5,816 nt of DNA from an uncultured Bacteroidales bacterium (GCA_903899865.1 CAIUKZ010000128.1:1-5816), one strand, 5' to 3'. Positions 1 through 5,736 are shown, counted from the first letter of the stretch. Notes: generated by a model from the sequence alone, not told the origin. A program made the numbers and translations.

Positions 1-265
1 GGATGTTAAACAAGAGGCATAGACCCAGTGCCAACTCCAATGTAGATAGTGCTACCGCTGTAGGAAATGCAAGTACAGCAAGGTCGGCAAAAATACCCCC
101 AAAGCTATTTAGGTAGTCTTCAATTTTGTAAGTAAATCCCAGTGGGTCAATGGCTTTTACAAAGCCTGAAAAGATGAATACAAAAGCGATTAAAATCCGA
201 ATAACAATAAGAACTATGCCTATAATTCTTTCTTTTTTTGAATTGGTGTGGGATGTTACGTTCAT
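1..265 (-). CDS. DoxX-like integral membrane protein (BT_3928-type), 3' part outside window
   Basis: Only the N-terminal 88 residues are visible; the gene runs off the left edge. The start is the ATG at 265-263; reading further upstream in frame meets the stop codon of the preceding gene. After a short polar, basic N-terminus (residues 1-13) comes a hydrophobic segment at about 14-33, then the motif FSGFVKAIDPLGF (32-44) and a KIEDYL stretch. This block is typical of the Bacteroidetes DoxX-like family to which BT_3928 belongs. A second hydrophobic stretch (about 58-88) contains a Glu (TLELALG), as in DoxX helices. It should be an inner-membrane protein with about four helices; its biochemical role is unknown. 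It lies 21 bp after the DUF1599 gene on the same strand and is probably co-transcribed. In related genomes I recall triosephosphate isomerase following this pair, which cannot be checked here. Confidence 0.8.
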   Translation of the reverse strand, partial: MNVTSHTNSKKERIIGIVLIVIRILIAFVFIFSGFVKAIDPLGFTYKIEDYLNSFGGIFADLAVLAFPTAVALSTLELALGLCLLFNI

Positions 266-286
266 AGTTTCAGGTATTGGATAAGG

Positions 287-835
287 TTATAGTGTTTCGT
301 TTTCCAGCATTTTTATCAACCCAAATACAGCATAATTAATCATATCAAAGTAATTGGCATCGATTCCTTCCGAAATGAGGGTTTGACCTTTGTTGTCCTC
401 AATTTGTTTGGTGCGATAAATTTTCATCAATATTAAGTCGGTATAAGACTCCATCCGCATCGTTCTCCAAGCTTCATCATAGTCATGGTTTTTTGCCATC
501 ATAAGCTCTTTGGCTTGCTGTAGGTATTGTGTGTAGAGCGCCACGCCTTTTTCGTAACTTAGGTCGTCTGTTTCTGCCACTCCTAGTTCTAGTTGGATAA
601 GACCAATCACACCATAATTTACGATGGCAATTAATTCCGACTTGATACCTTCGTCCACTTTTGCTACGCCTTTGGTCTCGATGCTACGAATGCGATTGGC
701 CTTAATGAATATCTGATCTGTAACAGATTTGGGTCTGAGAATGCGCCAAGATGCGCCGTAGTCCTTCATTTTTTTTGTAAAAATATTCGAGCATATTGCA
801 GCTATTTGGTCGTATTGTTGGTCTGTTTGGCTCAT
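287..835 (-). CDS. DUF1599 protein with two tandem copies of the domain
   Basis: A complete 182-residue protein, close to the usual size of Bacteroidetes DUF1599 proteins. The sequence is an internal duplication. Residues 22-82 and 115-176 share the order K-x-x-D-Y-x-x-x-W-R (22-31 and 115-124), T-D-x-I-x-x-K-x-x-R (39-48 and 132-141), then E-G-I (62-64 and 156-158) and N-Y-x-x-x-G-L-I (73-80 and 167-174). It is soluble, with no signal peptide or membrane helix. As I recall, Pfam groups this domain (PF07659) with 'nucleotide modification associated' domains because some phage proteins carry it, but no reaction is established, so I assign none. The mostly helical, acidic-plus-Lys/Arg pattern would suit binding a nucleotide or phosphate, which is inference. 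The start ATG at 835-833 gives an N-terminus (MSQTDQQYD) like that of its relatives. It is the first gene of the minus-strand pair with the DoxX-like gene. Confidence 0.88.
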   Translation of the reverse strand: MSQTDQQYDQIAAICSNIFTKKMKDYGASWRILRPKSVTDQIFIKANRIRSIETKGVAKVDEGIKSELIAIVNYGVIGLIQLELGVAETDDLSYEKGVALYTQYLQQAKELMMAKNHDYDEAWRTMRMESYTDLILMKIYRTKQIEDNKGQTLISEGIDANYFDMINYAVFGLIKMLENETL

Positions 836-860
836 TCGGTAGAGTGTTTTTTTAGCGGTG

Positions 861-892
861 TAAAGTTACATTATTTTGTTGAAATGCACAAT
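861..892 (-). promoter_or_regulatory. Bacteroidetes-type promoter for the DUF1599 gene
   Basis: Read on the minus strand, ATTG (892-889) is followed after exactly 20 bp by TAACTTTA (868-861). The phylum consensus is TTTG, about 19-20 bp, TAnnTTTG; each box has one mismatch. Transcription would start near 855, about 20 nt before the ATG at 835. It is a pattern match in AT-rich DNA, without experimental support. Confidence 0.45.
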
Positions 893-927
893 CTGAAGTT
901 GTATTTATCGGCTCGCATTTTCACAGT

Positions 928-959
928 TTTGGATGGCTCGTGTTTTTTTGCGATATTTG
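928..959 (+). promoter_or_regulatory. Bacteroidetes-type promoter for the rlpA-like gene
   Basis: TTTG (928-931), a 20-bp spacer, then GATATTTG (952-959), one mismatch from TAnnTTTG. Transcription would begin around 965, leaving about 15 nt before the ATG at 980. This supports the 980 start: the longer reading frame from 806 would begin upstream of this promoter and overlap the divergent gene. Confidence 0.45.
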
Positions 960-979
960 TGCTTGAAAACAATCAGAGC

Positions 980-1525
980 ATGCACAAATCATTCCTACTT
1001 TTTTTAATCTCCACCCTGTTTTTTTCATTCCCAATTTTTTCTCAAGAAACGGGATATGCCTCCTATTATAGTCGTAAGTTGGAAGGGCACCGCACCTCCG
1101 ACAGAGGTCGTTATCATGCTGATAGTCTGACCTGTGCGCACCGTACACACCCGTTAGGAACGTATCTGAAAGTTACAAATCTTAAAAACAACAAACGGGT
1201 GATAGTCAAAGTCACCGACCGTGGCCCACGCCCCAAACGATTGATAGTGGATGTATCCTACCGTGCTGCTAAGATTCTTGATATTATCCGTTCAGGAACA
1301 GCTCCGGTAGAAGTGCTGGCTCTTGACTCGGCGAGCTGGTTGGCAGCAATAAATGATAGTGCACGGTGTTTGGCTTCTGATTCCATCCATAATGATTCGG
1401 TGTTGCAACTAATCGTGGGTAACAAAAAGCAACTTATCCACCATCGACGGGCTCATATAAAGCATAGACGTATAAAAAGCAAGCACAAATCAATAAAAAG
1501 AAAACCAAACAATAGACGGCATTAG
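980..1525 (+). CDS. rlpA: RlpA-family exported double-psi beta-barrel protein with a basic C-terminal tail
   Basis: A 181-residue exported protein. Residues 1-21 form a signal peptide (MHKSFLLFLISTLFFSFPIFS), with cleavage probably before QETG. It has no lipobox Cys, so it should be periplasmic or secreted rather than a lipoprotein like E. coli RlpA. Residues about 25-114 match the RlpA double-psi beta-barrel: GYASYY (25-30), CAHRTHPLGT (52-61) with the conserved His54, VTDRGPR (78-84) with the conserved Asp80, and VDVSYRAA (90-97). Some RlpA proteins are lytic transglycosylases cleaving peptidoglycan stripped of stem peptides; the conserved His and Asp are those implicated, but activity is not universal. 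No SPOR domain follows. Instead residues 149-181 are strongly basic (15 Lys/Arg, 6 His, no acidic residue). ATG 980 was chosen because the signal peptide starts there; in-frame ATGs at 806 and 884 would put about 30-60 unrelated residues in front of it. Confidence 0.87.
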   Translation: MHKSFLLFLISTLFFSFPIFSQETGYASYYSRKLEGHRTSDRGRYHADSLTCAHRTHPLGTYLKVTNLKNNKRVIVKVTDRGPRPKRLIVDVSYRAAKILDIIRSGTAPVEVLALDSASWLAAINDSARCLASDSIHNDSVLQLIVGNKKQLIHHRRAHIKHRRIKSKHKSIKRKPNNRRH

Positions 1526-1580
1526 CGATGAAAGTGACTAATGTAATGTAGCGTTTTGCCAAACTTTTAATTGTAATAAC

Positions 1581-1596
1581 TGTTTATTAATAAACA
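1581..1596. promoter_or_regulatory. Perfect 16-bp palindrome upstream of tcdA, possible operator
   Basis: TGTTTATTAATAAACA equals its own reverse complement over all 16 bases and ends 15 bp before the tcdA ATG. There is no loop, so a dimeric DNA-binding protein site fits better than an RNA hairpin. The composition is AT-rich, so chance is possible. No clear -7 box was found in the 86-bp gap between rlpA and tcdA, leaving open whether tcdA has its own promoter or is read through from rlpA. Confidence 0.4.
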
Positions 1597-1611
1597 TATT
1601 GTAGAGTATTA

Positions 1612-2412
1612 ATGGGGATAGAAAAAGGAATTTTTCAACGTACAGAATTGCTTTTGGGAAAAGCCAAAATGGATGCTTTGCGCCAAAAGCGGGTCATAAT
1701 ATTTGGAATAGGCGGAGTGGGTAGCTGGTGTGCTGAGAGTCTGGTGAGGTCAGGTATCAGTCAGCTCACCATTGTAGATTCGGACCGTGTGTGTGTGACC
1801 AATATCAATCGGCAACTGATGGCTACCACCAAAACGGTGGGTGAAGTGAAAACCGATGTGCTCAAGGAGCGATTGTTGGAGATTAACCCTACGGCCGACA
1901 TCACAGCCATTCAGAAAATATACAGTCCGGAAACTTATGAGACATTTAATCTCGAGTCCTATGATTTTATTATTGATGCCATTGACAGTTTGTCCAATAA
2001 AATGCACCTGATACAGGAAGCTACCAAAACAAATGCTGTGTTTTTCTCATCCATGGGCGCAGCATTGAAAATGGACCCAACGCGCATACGAGTGGCTGAG
2101 TTTTGGAAAGTGCAAGGCTGTCCGTTGGCAGCTGCCTTGCGTGGCAAAATCAGAAAAAATGGAGGTGTGAGTAAAAAGTTTATGTGCGTTTATAGCGATG
2201 AACTCCTCGAGAATAAAGGTGAAAATGCTGCGTGCGGCACAGAAAAGTGTCTTTGCCCCAAAGCCAAAAGTGGTCCCGGCGATCCAGATTTGGTCAATCA
2301 TGAGTGGTGCAGCCTGAAAGCAAAAATCAACGGAACCACGTCATATATGCCTGCCATGTTTGGCATGACCATAGCAGGGCTTGTCACACAGGCTGTTTAC
2401 AATGAAGTCTAA
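1612..2412 (+). CDS. tcdA: tRNA threonylcarbamoyladenosine dehydratase (TcdA/CsdL, ThiF/E1-like)
   Basis: A 266-residue cytosolic protein, nearly the length of E. coli TcdA. Enzymes of this family use ATP to cyclise t6A to ct6A at position 37 of ANN-decoding tRNAs. The E1-like ThiF fold is clear: nucleotide-binding loop GIGGVG (32-37), acidic IVDSD (54-58) ending the second strand, NINRQ (64-68), Lys80, and DAIDS (122-126). PTRIRVAEF (156-164) and PLAAALR (171-177) match TcdA rather than MoeB or ThiF. The C-terminal part carries four Cys, at 208, 213, 215 (CGTEKCLC) and 233 (EWCSLKA), before the family's closing SYMPAMFG segment; E. coli TcdA, as I recall it, lacks this group, which looks like a metal site. 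The start follows an AT-rich leader without a Shine-Dalgarno, normal for this phylum. A different E1-like role is possible but less likely. Confidence 0.9.
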   Translation: MGIEKGIFQRTELLLGKAKMDALRQKRVIIFGIGGVGSWCAESLVRSGISQLTIVDSDRVCVTNINRQLMATTKTVGEVKTDVLKERLLEINPTADITAIQKIYSPETYETFNLESYDFIIDAIDSLSNKMHLIQEATKTNAVFFSSMGAALKMDPTRIRVAEFWKVQGCPLAAALRGKIRKNGGVSKKFMCVYSDELLENKGENAACGTEKCLCPKAKSGPGDPDLVNHEWCSLKAKINGTTSYMPAMFGMTIAGLVTQAVYNEV

Positions 2413-2432
2413 GTCAGTGTTTCCTGATTTTT
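2412..2432 (+). terminator. Weak hairpin plus T-run at the end of tcdA
   Basis: AGTCAG (2412-2417) can pair with CTGATT (2424-2429), six pairs including one G-T, with a six-base loop. A run of five T (2428-2432) overlaps the 3' arm. Its place at the stop codon suits a terminator, but the stem is short and AT-rich. Confidence 0.25.
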
Positions 2433-2532
2433 AGCAAAGCATTGATAGTTGCCCGTAGTTTGCATGTTTTTTTCTTGATGACCTGTTTGCCACAGGTAGT
2501 GGTGAATGCTCCATATTTTAGAAAAATAGTTA

Positions 2533-2540
2533 TACCTTTG
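2533..2540 (+). promoter_or_regulatory. Perfect Bacteroidetes -7 box in the ppc upstream region
   Basis: TACCTTTG matches TAnnTTTG at every fixed position. No TTTG or TTG lies 17-21 bp upstream, so only half of the promoter is seen. If used, transcription would start near 2546 and give ppc a leader of about 125 nt containing the inverted repeats at 2568-2582 and 2620-2639. No better candidate was found closer to the gene. Confidence 0.35.
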
Positions 2541-2567
2541 TCGATAGTATTGTTGGGCGCGAGGTGA

Positions 2568-2582
2568 GCAATTTTTAATTGC
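2568..2582 (+). repeat. Inverted repeat in the ppc leader
   Basis: GCAATT (2568-2573) and AATTGC (2577-2582) are perfect reverse complements around a TTT loop. No T-run follows directly, so it is not an obvious terminator. Its role is unknown: a leader hairpin or a protein-binding site. Confidence 0.4.
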
Positions 2583-2619
2583 GAAAATGTGTTTTTTAAT
2601 ACTCAATTATTGTTTTAAT

Positions 2620-2639
2620 AGTCATTTGGTTAAATGATT
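2620..2639 (+). repeat. Inverted repeat 31 bp before the ppc start
   Basis: TCATTT (2622-2627) pairs with AAATGA (2632-2637) around loop GGTT. The stem extends outward through a G-T and an A-T pair to 2620/2639, eight pairs in total. It lies just upstream of the ribosome-binding region of ppc and could be an operator or a leader hairpin. It is AT-rich and weak as RNA. Confidence 0.35.
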
Positions 2640-2670
2640 CGCCAGCGAAAATATAAAAATAGAGCTAGAT

Positions 2671-5373
2671 ATGCAAAGCAAAAGTACTTTTGAAAAAATA
2701 ACAAAAGATAGACATTTTATTATCGAATGTTATGTGGAAATGTTGTCACGCATCAACGAACATCATCTGATACCTTTGATTAGAAATAATTCAAATGGAG
2801 TAGTCAATGATAATGACGAAATCCCGATTGCCAAAACCATCCAATCTCTGAGTATTTATTTTCAGTTGATGACACTTGTAGAAGAAAATGCTGCTACACA
2901 GTATCGACGTAAAATGGAGAATCAAGAGAATATCACTGCTGTACGTGGCTCGTGGGCAGAGGCTATCAAATACTGGAAAGAAAACAATGTTTCGGAGGAT
3001 GACATGCTTCACGCCATTGCAGGTACCAATGTTATTCCTGTGCTTACGGCTCACCCTACGGAGGCAAAAAGGGTGACAGTTATCGAAATTCACCGTGAAT
3101 TGTACTTGCTTCTAGTAAATAGAGAAAACACTTCATTGAGCAATCTGGAGCAATATGCCATCAGAGAAAAAATCATAAACCTTTTGGAACGTTGGTGGCG
3201 AACAGGTGAAATTTACCTCGAAAAACCAGACATTAAAGACGAGCGATCGAATATCATTTACTACCTAAGTAATATTTTCCCAATGGTATTGGAGAAAAGC
3301 GATCAGCAGCTCAAAAATTCATGGATAGATCTCGGCTTGAGCGCAAAAAAAATAAAAAATCCCGATGTTTTCCCAAAAATCAGTTTCGGAAGCTGGGTGG
3401 GAGGTGATAGAGACGGACATCCACTGGTGACTCCCAATATCACGCTTGAAACTCTCCAGATTCATCGTAAAACAGCACTCTCACTGGTTAAAAATCAATT
3501 GATGAATCTGGTGACTAGACTGTCAGTTTCATCGGTTAGCAATCCAGTGCCTTTCTTGTTGTCAGAGGCAATAGCCAAAAAAGCTAAAACCTTGGGCGAT
3601 GCAGGAGTGAAGGCACTCAATCGCAACCCTTATGAGCCTTGGAGACAATACGTTAGTCTGATATTGGTGCAGTTGGAAAATACAATTACAGAAAAAATTG
3701 CTGATTCGCAGTCCTACTACAAATCGAGCATGGCATTGGAGGTTGATCTACGACTTCTCAGAGAAGTGCTTATTGAAAATGGCATGTTTGGCATCGCCGA
3801 AGACCTTCTGTTTTCTATTGAGCGAACTGTAAAATGCTTCGGTTTCCATCTAGCCAAATTAGATATACGTCAAAATAGCGCCTATCATGACAAAGCCATC
3901 TCGCAGATACTCAAAACCAATGGTGAGAAAGAGTTTGACTTCGAAAATTGGGATGAAGATAAGCGATTGGAAGTGTTAAACAAAATATTAGACAGTAACT
4001 CGCTGATTACCGACGTGACTATTTCTTATGGTCCAGAGGCAGACAATGTGCTTGACTGTTATCGTGTAGTGCGTCACCATATTAGTCAGTATGGCACCGA
4101 TGGTATTGGTTCATTTATTGTGAGTATGACCAGAAACCTAAGCGATTTATTGGTGGTGTATCTATTTATGCGTGAGACACAGCTCCTCAACACAAATATC
4201 AGAGTGGTACCCTTGCTGGAAACTATTGAAGACTTACACAATGGACCATTCATTTTAGCTAAGTTCTTGGGTCATCCTATTACCAAACAACGAGCGTCAA
4301 AACTTCAAAACAAACAGGAAGTGATGCTAGGATACAGCGATAGTAACAAGGATGGTGGTACTATTTCAAGTAAATGGAATTTATATAAAGCAGAAAAGGA
4401 CTTATCGGCTGTGGGTAGAAATAATGGTACCGAAATTTTCTTCTTTCATGGCACTGGTGGAACCATCAGCAGGGGAGGCGGAAAATATCACCGCTTCCTG
4501 GAATGTATGCCTGCCAACACTGTCAATGGTACAATCAAAGTGACCGTACAAGGTGAATCAGTGGCACAGCAATTTGGTAACCCGCTTACTGCTACCTACA
4601 ACTTAAATGCCCTCTCAGCAGGGGTTGCCAATCAAACTTTGAAATGTGGAGTACTAGGACTGAAAGATGTGGTGCCCGATGAAACCATGGAGTTTTTGTC
4701 CCAAAAATCGTATGAACACTACCGTGATTTGATTGAAACACCTGGTTTCATTAATTTTTACAGCAAAGCTACTTGTATCGATGTACTTGAGCAAAGCAAA
4801 ATAGGTTCGCGCCCTTCAAGAAGAACTGGAACTCGGTCGTTGAATGATTTGAGAGCTATTCCATGGGTGTTCAGCTGGAACCTTTCACGTATTACACTCA
4901 CTGGTTGGTATGGACTGGGCAGTGCCCTGAAATCACTCAAAGAAGATCGACCTGTGGAATTTGATCATTTCAAAAAACTAGTGAAGGATGTAACCTTTAT
5001 CAAGTTTTTGATGATACAGACAGAAACGAATCTAATCCTTTCGAACAAGGAAGTGATGAAGCTGTATGCTGAGTTGGAGGATGATGATGTGGAGCGTAAA
5101 GTGTTTATGGATAAGATATTGACAGATCATGAAAATGGTTTTTCTATCATTGAAGAACTGTTTGAGAAGCCAGCCACCGAACGACGTGTGGGACAGTTTG
5201 ATAACCTTGAATGGCGCAATGACAAACTTAAAATTCTGCACCATCTACACATTAAATATCTAAAAGACTGGAGATCAATGACAGAGGAGAATGGACTAGA
5301 AAAAGAGAAAATGTTAACCACTCTGTTAAGCCTAATCAACTCATTGTCAAGTGGATTGAAAAATACTGGTTGA
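2671..5373 (+). CDS. ppc: Phosphoenolpyruvate carboxylase, divergent, Thr in place of an active-site Arg
   Basis: A complete 900-residue protein (E. coli enzyme: 883). PEPC makes oxaloacetate and phosphate from PEP and bicarbonate with Mg2+ or Mn2+, replenishing the TCA cycle in the cytosol. The family landmarks are in order: TAHPTEAKR (126-134) with catalytic His128; GSWVGGDRDGHP (240-251, usually GNP); LDIRQ (397-401) with Arg400; LLETIEDL (515-522) with metal ligand Glu517; GYSDSNKDGG (554-563) with metal ligand Asp557 and Lys560; the glycine loop FHGTGGTISRGGG (592-604) with His593 and Arg601; VTVQGE (624-629); GSRP (712-715) with Arg714; LRAIPW (727-732) with Arg728; and the C-terminal NTG (898-900). 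The loop is normally FHGRGG, so Thr595 replaces the Arg equivalent to E. coli Arg581. The frame is intact throughout, so this is a divergent gene and not a broken one. The next ATG-proximal sequence lacks a Shine-Dalgarno. Confidence 0.95.
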   Translation: MQSKSTFEKITKDRHFIIECYVEMLSRINEHHLIPLIRNNSNGVVNDNDEIPIAKTIQSLSIYFQLMTLVEENAATQYRRKMENQENITAVRGSWAEAIKYWKENNVSEDDMLHAIAGTNVIPVLTAHPTEAKRVTVIEIHRELYLLLVNRENTSLSNLEQYAIREKIINLLERWWRTGEIYLEKPDIKDERSNIIYYLSNIFPMVLEKSDQQLKNSWIDLGLSAKKIKNPDVFPKISFGSWVGGDRDGHPLVTPNITLETLQIHRKTALSLVKNQLMNLVTRLSVSSVSNPVPFLLSEAIAKKAKTLGDAGVKALNRNPYEPWRQYVSLILVQLENTITEKIADSQSYYKSSMALEVDLRLLREVLIENGMFGIAEDLLFSIERTVKCFGFHLAKLDIRQNSAYHDKAISQILKTNGEKEFDFENWDEDKRLEVLNKILDSNSLITDVTISYGPEADNVLDCYRVVRHHISQYGTDGIGSFIVSMTRNLSDLLVVYLFMRETQLLNTNIRVVPLLETIEDLHNGPFILAKFLGHPITKQRASKLQNKQEVMLGYSDSNKDGGTISSKWNLYKAEKDLSAVGRNNGTEIFFFHGTGGTISRGGGKYHRFLECMPANTVNGTIKVTVQGESVAQQFGNPLTATYNLNALSAGVANQTLKCGVLGLKDVVPDETMEFLSQKSYEHYRDLIETPGFINFYSKATCIDVLEQSKIGSRPSRRTGTRSLNDLRAIPWVFSWNLSRITLTGWYGLGSALKSLKEDRPVEFDHFKKLVKDVTFIKFLMIQTETNLILSNKEVMKLYAELEDDDVERKVFMDKILTDHENGFSIIEELFEKPATERRVGQFDNLEWRNDKLKILHHLHIKYLKDWRSMTEENGLEKEKMLTTLLSLINSLSSGLKNTG

Positions 5374-5386
5374 TAACCTACTTTTG
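5355..5386 (+). promoter_or_regulatory. Promoter-like sequence overlapping the ppc stop codon
   Basis: ATTG (5355-5358), a 20-bp spacer, then TACTTTTG (5379-5386), which matches TAnnTTTG perfectly. The spacing is the same as in the two promoters proposed at 861-892 and 928-959. Transcription would start near 5392, just after ppc, where no credible gene begins, so it may serve a short RNA or a gene beyond the window, or be a chance match. Confidence 0.35.
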
Positions 5387-5440
5387 CTGTAATGGCGGTT
5401 TACTATTCATTATGTGATTCATTGATGAGTATAAAGTTGA

Positions 5441-5480
5441 TGCTTGTTGCTACTCAGTTGCAGCAAGCACTGCTTTTATT
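5441..5480 (+). terminator. Probable intrinsic terminator downstream of ppc
   Basis: TGCTTGTTGC (5441-5450) pairs with GCAGCAAGCA (5460-5469): ten pairs with one G-T, and a nine-base loop. The T-rich stretch CTTTTATT (5473-5480) begins four bases after the stem. It is the best terminator candidate for ppc, about 70 bp beyond the stop codon. The gap before the T-tract is slightly long. Confidence 0.5.
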
Positions 5481-5601
5481 AAACAACCGAACGCTAGATG
5501 TGTGGACATCATTCATAGCATACGGGTTCAATTTCGCTTTTATTCTTATGATTATCTGCATAATGACCTATTTACAGACAAGCTTCCTGCAACCGACTGA
5601 C

Positions 5602-5626
5602 CTTGTCCGGTGAGCCGAAAAACAAG
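5602..5626. repeat. Small two-part hairpin at the left of the repeat element
   Basis: CTTGT (5602-5606) pairs with ACAAG (5622-5626), and inside it CGG (5608-5610) pairs with CCG (5615-5617) around TGAG. It is enclosed by the AACCG/CGGTT pair at 5591-5595 and 5636-5640. Confidence 0.4.
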
Positions 5627-5642
5627 TGAGGTAGGCGGTTAA

Positions 5643-5696
5643 AAATCGTCCTGTTTGAGTCCCGTCGTATTTCGACGGGATGAGTTTGGACGATTT
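5643..5696. repeat. Long two-part hairpin with a central internal loop
   Basis: The outer arms AAATCGTCC (5643-5651) and GGACGATTT (5688-5696) are perfect over 9 bp. The inner arms TCCCGTCG (5660-5667) and CGACGGGA (5673-5680) are perfect over 8 bp around TATTT. The two stems are separated by an internal loop of 8 and 7 bases, each side containing a TGAG or TTTGAG sequence in direct orientation. Seventeen Watson-Crick pairs in 54 bp are very unlikely by chance. Confidence 0.75.
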
Positions 5697-5700
5697 GAGC

Positions 5701-5735
5701 CTGCCGAGCGCTAGTTTTTCGAGTGAAGCGGGCAG
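5701..5735. repeat. Bulged hairpin within the repeat element
   Basis: CTGCC (5701-5705) pairs with GGCAG (5731-5735), and after a three-base bulge (GAG) CGCT (5709-5712) pairs with AGCG (5727-5730), leaving a 14-base T-rich loop. Nine pairs in all, mostly G-C. Confidence 0.5.
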
Positions 5736-5736
5736 A

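Noticed and set aside
806..979. Longer N-terminus for the RlpA-like gene, from ATG 806 or 884
   Set aside because: It would overlap the divergent DUF1599 gene or the promoter region, and would bury a clean signal peptide that begins at 980.
921..1148. Minus-strand frame with several Cys (CRRCGALP, CACSDC) opposite rlpA
   Set aside because: It looks zinc-finger-like at first sight, but it is the complement of a well-supported signal peptide and RlpA domain coding region.
1520..1543. CATTAG/CTAATG hairpin at the rlpA stop codon as a terminator
   Set aside because: Only six AT-rich pairs, a 12-base loop, and no T-run after it.
2481..2497. ACCTGT/ACAGGT hairpin downstream of tcdA as a terminator
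   Set aside because: The stem is perfect but only 6 bp, and on the plus strand the T-run lies before it, not after; on the minus strand an A-run would follow.
2409..2606. A 65-codon minus-strand frame between tcdA and ppc
   Set aside because: It overlaps the end of tcdA, shows low-complexity composition without a recognisable domain, and lies across the promoter-like -7 box of ppc.
2581..2652. Direct repeat GCGAAAAT (2581-2588 and 2645-2652) as paired regulator sites
   Set aside because: Eight AT-rich bases repeated once in 70 bp is weak evidence on its own; it is mentioned only as part of the ppc leader finding.
2671..5373. Pseudogene or frameshift explanation for the altered PEPC loop
   Set aside because: The frame is uninterrupted for 900 codons, motifs on both sides of the loop are intact, and the C-terminal NTG is present.
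5392..5613. A 73-codon hydrophobic reading frame after ppc
   Set aside because: It contains the probable terminator hairpin, ends inside the repeat element, has its ATG almost at the predicted transcription start, and resembles nothing I know. A small membrane protein cannot be fully excluded.
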